A stretch of 41,481 nt of DNA from Actinomycetes bacterium (GCA_025351965.1 JANXUX010000045.1:1-41481), one strand, 5' to 3'. Positions 24,133 to 33,060 are shown, counted from the stretch's first letter. The notes: generated by a model from the letters alone, not told the origin. Translations and numbers: made by a program.

Positions 24133-27100
24133 ATGTCGTTGTGGAAGCTGCGGGTCGGTGTGGAGGCCTACTACCTCGCCCAGGTCGCGTCCGGACTGGA
24201 CGAGTACTACACGGGTAGCGGCGAGTCCGCTGGTGTCTGGTTGGGTGGCGGGGTCGCCGGCCTCGGCCTTTCGGGCACGGTTGATGCTGGTGATCTGCGG
24301 GCGGTGTTGGCGGGGCTGGCACCGGGGACGGGGTTGACACCGAACGGCACTCGACTCGTGGCGCACGCAAAGCGGGTGCCTGGGTTCGATTTGACGTTCG
24401 CTGTCCCGAAGTCGGTGTCGGTCGTCTACGCACTCGGTGACGCGCTGGTCCAGGCCGCTGTCGTCGATGCCTGTGAGGCGGCGGTTGCGGAGGCGTTGAG
24501 CTGGTTGGAGCGGGAGGCGTGTTTCGTGCGGCGGGGGACGAACAACCGCAAGATGGCGGATGATCCGGCAGGGTTCGGGACTCGCCGGATGATCGCGGAC
24601 GGGTTCATCGCCGCCGAGTTCCGGCATCGCACGTCGCGGGCGGGTGATCCGCATCTGCATTGGCATGTCCTGGTCGCGAACATGGCCCGGGGGATCGACG
24701 GCCGTTGGACCGCCCTGGACGGGACCGCCGTGTATGCGGCGAAGCGGACTGTCGGGGTGTTGTTCCAGACGGTGATGCGCCGCGAACTCTCGACTCGGCT
24801 CGGCATCTCGTGGGGGCCGGTGCACAACGATTCGGCGGAGGTGGCTGGGGTCCCGGGTCGGGTGTTGCGCGAGTTCTCCCAACGCAGCGAACAGATCGCC
24901 GAGTGGATGGACGCCCACGGACTGTCCGGACAACCCGCCAAAGACGCCGCTCTCCTCGAGACCCGCACCACCAAACACGCGGTCGCCGATTTCACGGTCG
25001 TGGAGGCCGAATGGCGTCACCGTGCCGATGCTCTCGGGTGGGGCACCACCGACCTCGACACCCTCCTCACCTCGACCGGCCGTGATGTCGTCGACGTGGA
25101 TGGTGAGCGGTGGACGGTGGATGACCGGGTGTGGGGGTCGGGTGGTTCCACGGTCACCACCCGGGCCGTCACGTTCGATGAGTGGGTGGACCGGTTGCTG
25201 ACCACCCGGGTCACCGAGAAGTCCGGGACGTGCACCCGCTTCGACCTCACCCAAGCAATCGCCGTCGCACTACCCGCCGGTTCGACGATCACCCTGGTCG
25301 AGGCGACCGTGAACCGGGCGCTCGCTACCCCTGCAGTCGTGCAGGTCGGTGACCACCAGATCGAACAAGGGAACGTCGTTGCGCCGGGTCGGGTGGTACC
25401 CGACGACCGGGCACTCCGCTACACATCACGGTCCCTGCTCGCGATCGAGCAACGCCTCCTGACCCAACTCGCTGCCGGCACTCTGACCGGCACCGGGGTC
25501 CTCGACCCGTGTGCCGTCGAGATGGCGATCGTCGCGTCGACGTTGGGTGACGACCAAGCGGCAGCGATCCGGGTACTCACCACCGCTGGTGATCGGGTGG
25601 CTGTGATGGTCGGTCGCGCCGGGACCGGCAAAACCCACACCCTCGGCACCCTCCGCACCTTGTATGAGACGGCGGGGTGGGATGTGATCGGGCTCGCACC
25701 ATCAGCGAGGGCCGCACGCGAACTACAAGACGGCGCCGGGATCGTGTCGACCACGATCGCGCGGCACCTCGTCGAGCAACGCGAGATCACCGCGACCACC
25801 GTGGTCGTCATCGACGAAGCTGCGATGGCTGGGACCCGCGACATCGCCGCGCTCGTCGATCAAGCCACCCGGCACGGCGCCAAGATCGTGTTGGTCGGTG
25901 ACCACCACCAGCTACCCGAAGTCTCCGCCGGTGGCGCGTTCCGGGCAGCACTCGCCACCCTCGAGACCCGCGTCGTCGAGCTCACCGTCAACCGACGCCA
26001 AACACAACTGTGGGAGCAGGCGGCGCTCGACCAACTACGTCACGGTGACGTCGCGACAGCGTTCGCCGCCTACCTCGCCCACGACCGGGTGATCATCGCC
26101 GACAACCCGAACGACCTCCACAACATTGTGCTCACCGACTGGGCAACCACCCGAACACTCGGATCCACACTCCTGCTCGCCGGCACACGCGCCGAAGCCC
26201 AACAGCTCAACCGGGAAGCCCGGCTCATGCTCGCCGCGACCGGTGAGCTCGACCTCACCGACCAGATCGAGATCGCCGGCCGTGCATTCGCGGTCGGGGA
26301 TCAGGTCGTGCTCGGACACAACAACCCCCACCAACACCTGACCTCGGGCGAGACGTTCGCGGTTGACAACGGCATGCGCGGCACCATCACCGACCTCTCC
26401 GCCGACCACATCACCATCCGGATCACGAGCGGTGAACACGTCGTGTTGGACCGCGAGTACCTCGACAACGGTTGGGTCGACTACGGGTACGCGGTCACGA
26501 TCCACAAAGCCAAAGGCATCACCTGCGACCACGTCCTCGTCGTCGGACCCGCCGGCCTCTACCGCGAAGGCGCCTACGTCGCCCTCTCCCGCGCCCGACA
26601 CACCGCCCGCCTCTACGCCACCACAACCCAGATCACCGGCATCGAAGAACGCCACGGACACGGCATCCCCCTCCCTGCCGAACTCGACACCAACCCCCAG
26701 ACCGAACTCCTCACCCGGCTCCAACGTTCGGCGGTCAAGAACCTCGTCACCATCGACGACCCCAACGCCGCCCGCATCGCCGACCTCGCCACCACCACCC
26801 CAGCTGTCGAGCTGCTCCGTCTCGCCCGCCACGCCGCCAGCGCCGAGCACGGCTGTGGCGCTGTCAACCCACACGGGTTACGCATCGCGCTCGACGCTGC
26901 GATCATCGCCCGAACCCACCTCGACGTCGGGCGACGAGTACGGGCCGTCGACCGCGACAACATCGGCCACGCCCACGCAATCAACGACACCGCCGGTAAC
27001 TGCACCATCCGCTTCCAAAGCGTCGACGGGCGAACCGCCATACGGACCATCGACTGGGAACGCCTCGTCGTCATCGACAACCCCGAGCCCGTCACCCTCA

Positions 27101-28335
27101 CCCCAGACGCTGTCGCGAACCTCGAGCACAGAGTCGTGATCGTCGTCGGTGCCGAGCGCGAATGGGCGGCTGCGCTCGCCGACCATGGTCTGCAACCCGG
27201 CGACGCCGACCTCTACCGCCGAGCCGTGCGCACTGCGAGCGATCACGCAGCACGAAGACTGCAAGCCGCACCACCCGAATGGCTCACGGCAATGCTCGGC
27301 GAACGGCCCGCTACACCAGCCCCTGCTGCGGTGTGGGAGGACGCCACCACCCGCATCGCCCACCACCGGCTCCACCACAACACACCCGACACCGAACCAG
27401 GCATCGGAGCCCGACCAGCCGACACCAGCTCCGCACGTGAGTGGCAGCACTTGATGCTCCGCCTCCTCCAAGACCGCGTCTGGCTCGCCGGCCAACCCGC
27501 CTCGTCCGCCGAGCCCCCTCGAAGCGCGACACCGAGCGAACTCCTCGAACGCCACAGCGATCTCCAGCAGCTCCTCGCGACCGCGCCCGACGACCAACGG
27601 AGGTTCATCGACCGGATCATCAACTCAGCACTCGCACCGACCCAGATGCACGACTACCTCACATCCGTGGCCAACGGGCAACAAGCCAGGCGCGACTGGA
27701 TCATCGCCAACTGGCCCCACATCATCGAACTCGAACAAGTCACCCAACTCATCACCACCCGACAGACCGAACTGCACTGGCCAACCGTGCAACCCGACCC
27801 GGTTCGCACCGTGCTCGACCACCTCCGCCGCTACGCACCCGATGTCCCTGAGCGCGAGGACCGCAGCCTCGCTGACCTGGCCCGGCTGGAGATCGACCGT
27901 GACCCCGTCACGAGACTCAAAGCCCGCCGCCAGAACCTCCAACAACTCAGCCAACACAACCTCATACCAACCGAGCACGAAGCACTCCACCTCGAACTCG
28001 TCACCATCAGCAGCGAGATACGAGCTGCACGACGGGCACAAGCAGCACAGCAAGCCTTCAACCGCTACGACTCGAACCCGATCGACGACGCCCGCACCAC
28101 CCGGATCGCCACCCTCGCCCACGACACCCTCACCACCCAACCCGCCTGGGTCATCGACCACGTCCGCCACCTCCACGACCATGGTCGGCTCGCCAGCACC
28201 GACACCGCCCAGCTCGCTACCCGGCTCATCACCGCGGCCGCCCACCTCGACATCCACCGCCAACTTCCACCCGCCTGGCCCGCACCACCTGCGCACGCCA
28301 TCGACGTCGTGCCGCCGGGCATCGAACTCGGGTAG
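24133..28335 (+). CDS. MobF-family conjugative relaxase-helicase (TrwC/TraI-like)
   Basis: 1400 residues. ATG 24133 is preferred because the protein then begins MSLWKLRVGVEAYYLAQVAS, like TrwC; the frame is open further upstream through low-complexity codons. The relaxase domain shows the N-terminal tyrosines (EAYY, DEYYTG) and the metal-binding His cluster GDPHLHWHVLVANMA. The SF1 helicase domain shows Walker A MVGRAGTGKTHTL (near 575), Walker B VVVIDEAAMAG, GDHHQLPEVSAGG and motif VI YVALSRARHTARLY after YGYAVTIHKAKGIT. The enzyme nicks oriT, stays attached to the strand and unwinds it for transfer. The Arg/His-rich last ~400 residues are of unknown role. Upstream repeats look like its oriT; integrase and excisionase genes lie downstream. 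Confidence 0.93.
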   Translation: MSLWKLRVGVEAYYLAQVASGLDEYYTGSGESAGVWLGGGVAGLGLSGTVDAGDLRAVLAGLAPGTGLTPNGTRLVAHAKRVPGFDLTFAVPKSVSVVYALGDALVQAAVVDACEAAVAEALSWLEREACFVRRGTNNRKMADDPAGFGTRRMIADGFIAAEFRHRTSRAGDPHLHWHVLVANMARGIDGRWTALDGTAVYAAKRTVGVLFQTVMRRELSTRLGISWGPVHNDSAEVAGVPGRVLREFSQRSEQIAEWMDAHGLSGQPAKDAALLETRTTKHAVADFTVVEAEWRHRADALGWGTTDLDTLLTSTGRDVVDVDGERWTVDDRVWGSGGSTVTTRAVTFDEWVDRLLTTRVTEKSGTCTRFDLTQAIAVALPAGSTITLVEATVNRALATPAVVQVGDHQIEQGNVVAPGRVVPDDRALRYTSRSLLAIEQRLLTQLAAGTLTGTGVLDPCAVEMAIVASTLGDDQAAAIRVLTTAGDRVAVMVGRAGTGKTHTLGTLRTLYETAGWDVIGLAPSARAARELQDGAGIVSTTIARHLVEQREITATTVVVIDEAAMAGTRDIAALVDQATRHGAKIVLVGDHHQLPEVSAGGAFRAALATLETRVVELTVNRRQTQLWEQAALDQLRHGDVATAFAAYLAHDRVIIADNPNDLHNIVLTDWATTRTLGSTLLLAGTRAEAQQLNREARLMLAATGELDLTDQIEIAGRAFAVGDQVVLGHNNPHQHLTSGETFAVDNGMRGTITDLSADHITIRITSGEHVVLDREYLDNGWVDYGYAVTIHKAKGITCDHVLVVGPAGLYREGAYVALSRARHTARLYATTTQITGIEERHGHGIPLPAELDTNPQTELLTRLQRSAVKNLVTIDDPNAARIADLATTTPAVELLRLARHAASAEHGCGAVNPHGLRIALDAAIIARTHLDVGRRVRAVDRDNIGHAHAINDTAGNCTIRFQSVDGRTAIRTIDWERLVVIDNPEPVTLTPDAVANLEHRVVIVVGAEREWAAALADHGLQPGDADLYRRAVRTASDHAARRLQAAPPEWLTAMLGERPATPAPAAVWEDATTRIAHHRLHHNTPDTEPGIGARPADTSSAREWQHLMLRLLQDRVWLAGQPASSAEPPRSATPSELLERHSDLQQLLATAPDDQRRFIDRIINSALAPTQMHDYLTSVANGQQARRDWIIANWPHIIELEQVTQLITTRQTELHWPTVQPDPVRTVLDHLRRYAPDVPEREDRSLADLARLEIDRDPVTRLKARRQNLQQLSQHNLIPTEHEALHLELVTISSEIRAARRAQAAQQAFNRYDSNPIDDARTTRIATLAHDTLTTQPAWVIDHVRHLHDHGRLASTDTAQLATRLITAAAHLDIHRQLPPAWPAPPAHAIDVVPPGIELG

Positions 28336-28369
28336 CGACATGTGACGTCACAGGTCAATCCTTCGCCAC

Positions 28370-28588
28370 ATGAAGTCGCAACCGTTCACCACCATCGCCT
28401 CGCCATGCGGATGCTTGACCCTGACCACTGAGGAGCTGGCAGCCCGGTGGGGACTGCACCCTGAGTCGATCAAACGCGCCGTGCGCAACGGAAACTCGCC
28501 AGTCCGGCCGATCATCCCCGGTGCTGGCCGGTGGGTGTTCTCGCTCGCCGCAGTCGAAGAGGCGGAACGAGCGACCGTGGCCAGTTGA
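28370..28588 (+). CDS. Excisionase-like helix-turn-helix protein
   Basis: 72 residues. The segment LTTEELAARWGLHPESIKRA followed by the wing region (RNGNSPVRPIIPGAGRWVFS) matches the MerR/Xis-type HTH_17 fold used by excisionases and by helper proteins of integrative elements. It lies 34 bp after the relaxase gene and 23 bp before the convergent integrase gene. It probably directs the integrase toward excision or regulates element genes (inference from position). Confidence 0.78.
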   Translation: MKSQPFTTIASPCGCLTLTTEELAARWGLHPESIKRAVRNGNSPVRPIIPGAGRWVFSLAAVEEAERATVAS

Positions 28589-28611
28589 CGCCGATCGCGG
28601 CGACCGAACGA

Positions 28612-29679
28612 TCAACTCAAGAGATCTCCCATGATGGCTGCAGCTTCGACATCGGCCTGCGGAACATGGTGTGCATAGACGGAGAGCGTGACCGCTGGCG
28701 AGGAGTGGCCCAACCGCTTCGACACTGTCGGCGCAGCGATCCCTGCGGAGAGGAGCCGCGTCGCCGAGTAGTGACGAAGGCCGTGCAGTGTGGTCTCGGT
28801 GCTCAGTCGAGCGAAGCTCATCGTCAGGTACATCGGTCGCATCGGGGTCGCGCCTGCGTCGAGACTGAAGCACCAGGTCGGCTTCGGCAGGAGCTGAGCC
28901 TTGGCCTCTGCTGCCTGCCGGATTCGGAGGTCATCGACGGCCGCCATGGTCTCGGCGTCGACCGACACTGTGCGCCATCCACGCGAGCCGGTCTTGGTCT
29001 CGCGAGTGTGCAGCAGCCCGTCGTCGCCCTCGACGATCGACCGTCTCACCGTGATCGTGCCCTCGCCGATGTCAGACCAACGAAGGGCACAGAGCTCGCT
29101 TCGACGCATCCCCGTCGCAGCAGCGACGCGAAGACACGTCGACAGGTCTGGATTGACCGACTGCGCGGCGCTGATGATTCGCCGCACCTCCTCCGGAGAC
29201 GGCGGCGTGATCTCCTTCGTGTGCACCTTGGGCTTCGTCGCCGACGCACATGGATTGCTGACCATCCAGTCGTAGCGCATTGCCCGTCCGAACGCTGCGG
29301 ACAGAAGGCGATGCACTCGATTGACCTTGTGTTCCGACGCGCCACCCGCGCGGAGTTCGTTGTAGAGCGCGTCGACCTGAACGGGCCGAACCGTCGCGAC
29401 GTCTCGATTCGAGAACGCGAGCGGCAGCAGCCGCTCGCCGACTTTGTAGAAGCTCAAAGTTCCGGGTGAAAGACGCGATTCGGAGTCAGCGATGTACCCG
29501 ACCACAACCTCGCCCACGGTGTGCCTGCCAGTCGTCGTTTCGCCGCCCATCTGCATCTTGAGTTTGGCCTCGAGGACGGCGGCCCCGGCACGGGTCTCGA
29601 CGGCCTCAGAACAGGCCTTTCGACCGTCATGTCGAACGACGGCGCGGTACTTGCCGCTGGGAAGTTTCTCGATCGACAT
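28612..29679 (-). CDS. Tyrosine recombinase (element integrase)
   Basis: 355 residues from ATG 29679; the frame is open 12 codons further but MSIEKLPSGKYRAVVRHDG matches the usual AP2-like N-terminus of actinobacterial integrases. A SAM-like core-binding domain follows (TVGEVVVGYIADSESRLSPG). The catalytic domain has Arg in TGMRRSELCALRW, the HxxR box in TLHGLRHYSATRLL and the nucleophile Tyr in LGHSSPAVTLSVYAHHVP. It is oriented away from the tRNA-Lys 3' end 64 bp upstream, the standard layout for an element inserted at a tRNA gene. Confidence 0.93.
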   Translation of the reverse strand: MSIEKLPSGKYRAVVRHDGRKACSEAVETRAGAAVLEAKLKMQMGGETTTGRHTVGEVVVGYIADSESRLSPGTLSFYKVGERLLPLAFSNRDVATVRPVQVDALYNELRAGGASEHKVNRVHRLLSAAFGRAMRYDWMVSNPCASATKPKVHTKEITPPSPEEVRRIISAAQSVNPDLSTCLRVAAATGMRRSELCALRWSDIGEGTITVRRSIVEGDDGLLHTRETKTGSRGWRTVSVDAETMAAVDDLRIRQAAEAKAQLLPKPTWCFSLDAGATPMRPMYLTMSFARLSTETTLHGLRHYSATRLLSAGIAAPTVSKRLGHSSPAVTLSVYAHHVPQADVEAAAIMGDLLS

Positions 29680-29743
29680 GAACCGATCGTCCCATACGTC
29701 CCACAAAACTGTCAACCGGTTGAGGCAAATATGGCCTCTGACC

Positions 29744-29775
29744 TGGTGCGCCCCCTGGGTCTCGAACCCAGAACC
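29744..29775 (-). other. Probable attachment site within the tRNA-Lys 3' end
   Basis: Integrases of this family usually recombine within the T arm and acceptor end of a tRNA gene and restore it with an identical copy. The integrase gene starts 64 bp away. The T arm and 3' acceptor half are intact here. I found no second copy elsewhere in the window, so the partner site is probably further left. The exact core is not determined. Confidence 0.5.
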
Positions 29776-29818
29776 AATGGATTAAAAGTCCACTGCTCTA
29801 CCATTGAGCTAGAGGCGC
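29744..29818 (-). tRNA. tRNA-Lys (anticodon TTT), CCA encoded
   Basis: The minus strand folds into a full cloverleaf: acceptor GCGCCTC/GGGGCGC, D arm GCTC-AATGGTA-GAGC, anticodon arm GTGGA-CTTTTAA-TCCAT with anticodon TTT, a 5-base variable loop, and T arm CTGGG-TTCGAGA-CCCAG. Discriminator A is at 29747 and the 3' CCA is encoded (29746-29744). The 3' end faces the integrase gene, so this gene is the likely integration target of the element. Confidence 0.95.
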
Positions 29819-29923
29819 TCGGGGGCGGACCGGAACCCGCCGCGAAAGTGCTGCGACGAGGTGACCAGCACCCAGTTTGTTCGAACGGGGAGCCTACTGG
29901 CCCGTTCGGCGGCCCGAGCGGGT

Positions 29924-30008
29924 CAGTTCATCTGAACTGGCGTCGCCTGCCGTGTACGGGCGCGCCGGTGCCGCCCCGTAGGGCGGCAGTTCACCGGCCG
30001 AGGCCGGT
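29924..30008. repeat. Cluster of three perfect hairpins beyond the tRNA
   Basis: Three consecutive inverted repeats: CAGTTCA-TC-TGAACTG (29924-29939), TGCCGCCCCGTAGGGCGGCA (29969-29988, 8-bp stem and 4-base loop) and ACCGGCC-GA-GGCCGGT (29993-30008). The last one touches the stop codon of the broken transposase gene. They could be its terminator and the outer end of the old insertion sequence; CAGTTCA is repeated between hairpins (GCAGTTCA at 29987-29994). Confidence 0.55.
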
Positions 30009-30814
30009 CAGGCTGCTACGTCGCCCGGTGGGGCGTTCGCGACACGGTCACGGTGATACAACGCCGACATCGTGTTCCGGGCGATACCGAGGAACAGCAG
30101 ATCGATGTGCTGGTTGTCCTGCCCGTACGTCCGGGCCCGTCGACCGGGGACCTGTGCTTTGATCCACGAGTTCAACGACTCCGACATCTGCCGCCGGTTG
30201 TAGATACCCGGATACCGCTCATCGTCAGGTGGCAGAGCCCGCAAATGCTCACCACGATCGACACCATCAAGGCTGGTCGGATTCATCCGAACCTCACACG
30301 TCGCACCCCACCACGACGGATGACACGCACTCCCCGCCGGGACCCGGTAATGCGTGTACACGCGCGCCGGGCCGGTGGTGTTCGGGTGCTGGGTGATCTT
30401 GGTTGCTTGGAGCGGGATCCAGTGATCGTCACCGGCGGCGACACCGCGGATCATCGCATGACCCGCTGTCGCGAACACATCGAACGACTTCTTCGAACCG
30501 TTCGACAGCGTGAACGCGTGCTCAGCGATGTGGACGACCTCGGTGGCCCTACCGGTCTTGTCGTACACCGGCACGATCGGGTGCAACCCGACGTCGTGGA
30601 CCTTGGTGACGTCGCGACCGCGCAACGCTTTGTCATAGACCAAGCCCTGCATCCCTGGGAGTTGCTCGATGATCGTCGGCAGGATGGTGAACAATGCAGC
30701 GATCTCGCTGTCGGTGCCTTTGGTCGTGGACACCGAGATCGTGTCCAACACGAACACCTCGTTCGGATTACCGGTGGTCGCGGACACGATCACGAACTTG
30801 TTGCCGTACACCCT
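30008..30814 (-). pseudogene. 5'-truncated transposase-like gene
   Basis: About 268 codons remain, from RVYGNKFVIVSATTGNPNEV to DRVANAPPGD. VLDTIS, LVYDKALRGRDV (possible DDE Asp), MSESLNSWIKAQ (possible Glu) and NQHIDLLFLGIARNTM look like the C-terminal two thirds of a DDE transposase; I cannot name the IS family. The N-terminus is gone: before position 30814 the minus frame only runs antisense to the VapB-type gene and has no start. The gene is therefore a remnant, cut by whatever brought in the toxin-antitoxin pair. Confidence 0.58.
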
Positions 30815-30854
30815 GTCGCCCCCACCCGTGCCCAGTCCCCTCGTCGCCAGGGGT

Positions 30855-30881
30855 GATATCGTTGATGGCATGACCGATATC
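30855..30881. promoter_or_regulatory. Candidate autoregulatory operator of the VapBC-type pair
   Basis: Two GATATC hexamers (30855-30860 and 30876-30881) flank the antitoxin start codon with centres 21 bp apart, two helical turns. VapB antitoxins bind paired palindromes at their own promoter. The second copy lies within the first codons. The assignment rests on position alone. Confidence 0.35.
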
Positions 30882-31082
30882 CTCATTCGGGATGTGCCCG
30901 ACGACGTCGTTGCAGCGCTCGACGCCAACGCACAACGCGCCGGCGTCACACGCGCCGAGTATCTGCGCCGGGTGCTCGCCGACCAGCAAGGACCGGCGCT
31001 GACGCGCGATCATCTGGACCGTTTCGCCCAGCGCACCGCCGATCTGGGTGATCCTGAGGTGATGGCAGCCGCATGGCGGTGA
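30870..31082 (+). CDS. VapB-type antitoxin
   Basis: 70 residues from ATG 30870. The N-terminus [20 protein letters not shown] is a ribbon-helix-helix fold of the FitA/VapB kind (strand with I-R-D, then helix [14 protein letters not shown]). The C-terminal ~25 residues form the toxin-wrapping tail. The stop overlaps the toxin start by 10 bp. The antitoxin neutralises the toxin and represses the operon. Frames open further upstream lack an RHH resemblance and run through old transposase DNA. Confidence 0.88.
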   Translation: MTDILIRDVPDDVVAALDANAQRAGVTRAEYLRRVLADQQGPALTRDHLDRFAQRTADLGDPEVMAAAWR

Positions 31083-31477
31083 CCAGCTGGCTCATCGACA
31101 AATCAGCCCTCACCCGTATCAACACCGCAAGCGACGAGTGGCTGTCACGCATCCAACGTGGCCTGGTGAGGATCTCAACGGTCACGTTGCTCGAGATCGG
31201 CTTCTCGACACGCAACGGCGCCGAACACCGCGTGACGCTCGGCGAACCGCCGATGTCGTCGATGCACGTTGAACATCTCACGCCGGCAATCGAAGCTCGT
31301 GCCGTCGAGATTCAGATGCTGCTTGCGGACCGTGGCCAGCATCGAGCGCCGTCGATTCCCGATCTGCTGATCGCTGCGACCGCAGATATCGCACGACTCA
31401 CCGTGTTGCACGTCGACAAAGACTTCGACCTGATTGCCGCGATCACCGGCCAATCCATCGAACGCCTCGACGTCTGA
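31073..31477 (+). CDS. VapC-type PIN-domain toxin
   Basis: 134 residues. PIN-domain acidic residues are visible: [14 protein letters not shown] (first Asp), [13 protein letters not shown] (Glu), and [20 protein letters not shown] followed by [13 protein letters not shown] (C-terminal Asp residues). PIN toxins are ribonucleases that cut tRNA or rRNA. The gene overlaps the antitoxin gene by 10 bp, the normal layout. All four acidic positions appear intact, so the toxin is probably active. Confidence 0.9.
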   Translation: MAVTSWLIDKSALTRINTASDEWLSRIQRGLVRISTVTLLEIGFSTRNGAEHRVTLGEPPMSSMHVEHLTPAIEARAVEIQMLLADRGQHRAPSIPDLLIAATADIARLTVLHVDKDFDLIAAITGQSIERLDV

Positions 31478-31674
31478 CGATCGGCGTTGGCGCCGCCAGC
31501 GCACGAGAGGGTCGGGGCGTTCTTCCTCGTATTCGTCTTCCCTGTTCACGGCCAAGGTTTGAAAGACGACAGACAGTTCTTCGGTTTCGTTCAGTCGATC
31601 GTTGCCATAGGGGGGCGTGGGGCACCCCGCCGGTGGAAGCTGACCATCGTTCGCACGTTGGGGTGGCACCTTCA

Positions 31675-31821
31675 TGCTGCGACTGCTCGCCGCCGCCCGA
31701 GCAGTGATGTTGCCAGGGTGACGTGATCGACCTCGACGCCGCGTTCTGCGAGAAGCTGCTCGAGGTCGCGGTACGACAACCCGAACCGCACAGGCCAGCG
31801 CACCGCGCCCGAACGAGGCAG
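31675..31821 (-). pseudogene. N-terminal fragment of an IS6-family transposase
   Basis: A minus-strand frame carries RFGLSYRDLEQLLAERGVEV followed by DHVT, the conserved helix-turn-helix region at the start of IS6/IS26-family transposases. After DHVT the similarity ends and the frame stops within 18 codons; the DDE catalytic domain is absent. This is the residue of an old insertion, lying between the two toxin-antitoxin loci. Confidence 0.72.
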
Positions 31822-31868
31822 CGATGAGATGGCCGCAGCGGCCCCCGGCGAGGCCGCCGCGTGGCGCG

Positions 31869-32192
31869 CTACTCGGGCAAACCGGCGGCGAGAATCGTCG
31901 GCAGATCTTGCGCGTCGGCGAGCAGTCTGACGACGTCCACGTGGTTGTCGGCGACGGAGTAGCACCAACCGCACGGGAAGCTCAAGACGCGACGGACCCG
32001 CAATCCAGGGATGGCGCACAGCTCGCCGATGCATGGCGATCCTGCGCCAGGCATCCGCCCGATCGCTTCGAGCGCTGTGACAGCGACCTCGAAAAACCGT
32101 TCGCCGAGGCTGTCGCCGCCCTCGCGTCGGTAAGAGCGGGTTCGTTCAATGAGGTCGGCTTCGGCCAGCGGCCGAATCCGTGTGACGGTCAC
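31869..32192 (-). CDS. ParE/RelE-superfamily toxin
   Basis: 107 residues. The N-terminal pattern RIRPLAEADLIERTRSYRRE (helix of A-x-x-D-L-x-x-I type), the central MPGAGSPCIGELCAIPGLRV and the strand end RRVLSFPCGWCYSVADNHVDVVRLL match the ParE fold. ParE toxins poison gyrase, other members cleave mRNA; which applies is not known. Its start overlaps the antitoxin stop by 4 bp. Confidence 0.87.
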   Translation of the reverse strand: MTVTRIRPLAEADLIERTRSYRREGGDSLGERFFEVAVTALEAIGRMPGAGSPCIGELCAIPGLRVRRVLSFPCGWCYSVADNHVDVVRLLADAQDLPTILAAGLPE

Positions 32193-32425
32193 GCGTCGGC
32201 GCGGAGCGCCCGCTCGCGAAGCGAGGCAACCACGTCACCAGTGACGACCCGTCCCTCACCGGATGCGAGCCCATCGGCAATCAAATCGCGCAATCGCTGC
32301 GCAGCCTGCTCGTGCTGATCGCGTCGTATGAGATCGCGCAGGTACTCGCTCGTGTTGCCATAGTTGCCGTCACGGACCCGAGCATCGATGTACTCACGCA
32401 ATGATTCGGGAAGGGCAAAGCTCAT
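32189..32425 (-). CDS. ParD-type antitoxin
   Basis: 78 residues from ATG 32425 (a GTG at 32443 would add six residues). MSFALPESLREYIDARVRDG is followed by NTSEYLRDLIRRDQ, the ribbon-helix-helix signature of ParD/CopG antitoxins. The C-terminal part (RLRDLIADGLASGEG) is the toxin-binding tail. It comes first in the operon, overlapping the ParE-like toxin gene by 4 bp. Confidence 0.87.
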   Translation of the reverse strand: MSFALPESLREYIDARVRDGNYGNTSEYLRDLIRRDQHEQAAQRLRDLIADGLASGEGRVVTGDVVASLRERALRADA

Positions 32426-32443
32426 CGTGTTGCGACTCACCAC

Positions 32444-32758
32444 ACAACTCTGCCGGGGGTATCAACAGTTGTCAACAACGACGGTGGCATCCCCAGACGC
32501 GGCCAGCGACCAACCGGGTCGCATCACCGCCAGAAGCGCCTACTTGCCTACTCTGCCAGCGGCTGCCGCTGGTCGAGCGGGAGCGGTTCGACGCTGTGCG
32601 GCGATCGGGCGCGATGGATGGCGCCGTGCCTTGCGGACGAGCCCCGAGACCATCCATCAAGCGCTCGACGAGCAGAACACCCGACGCCGGCACAGAACGA
32701 GCACAGGGCGGCGATCAGCGATTTCCACACCCCGAGTGGCGTGGGCACCGGCGGCAGA
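32444..32758. other. Stretch without a recognisable gene
   Basis: Between the ParD-type antitoxin start and the NERD remnant all frames encode Arg/Ala/Pro-rich sequence without family resemblance. It probably contains the toxin-antitoxin promoter next to 32444 and decayed sequence downstream of the NERD remnant. Confidence 0.4.
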
Positions 32759-33055
32759 GACGTGGTCGGGCAACGCCAACGGCCACAGCGCGGTGACGCC
32801 TTTGACGTGCTTCTGCTTCATGATCCAGCCCCACTCGCACCCGACGAAGCAGAGCACGCCGCGAATCGGCACATCGGCGTACTCCTCGCCCAGCACACCC
32901 CGGACGACATCGATCTGTCCGAGCACTCCATCGACCAGCTTCGACCGATCACGGCCGTCGACGTACAACCTCTCGTCCGCACGAAACAGGCCCCCGACGC
33001 GCCGAGCGTCCGTGTCGATGCCCCCTTGCCGAGCGCGGGTGGTGGCTCTAGCCTC
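32759..33055 (-). pseudogene. Remnant of a NERD-domain (nuclease-related) protein
   Basis: A minus-strand frame without a start codon reads GIDTDARRVGGLFRADERLY, VDGRDRSKLVDGVLGQIDVV, VPIRGVLCFVGCEWG and VKGVTALWPLALPDHV. This matches the C-terminal half of the NERD domain, including the conserved GRDRTKLVDGV-like motif and the VLCFVG strand. The catalytic N-terminal half (with D-x-K type residues) is missing, being replaced by the protease gene's 5' region. After DHV the similarity stops. The gene cannot be functional. Confidence 0.68.
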
Positions 33056-33060
33056 CGCCC

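Noticed and set aside
26035-26874. Long minus-strand frame inside the relaxase gene
   Set aside because: Composition is low-complexity Gly/Val/Asp typical of antisense to a GC-rich gene; the plus strand encodes conserved helicase motifs at the same positions.
1-29743. Second copy of the tRNA-Lys 3' end marking the left attachment site
   Set aside because: Reading for GGTTCGAGACCC-like and GCGCCCCCTGGG-like sequence found no convincing repeat; a computed search would be decisive.
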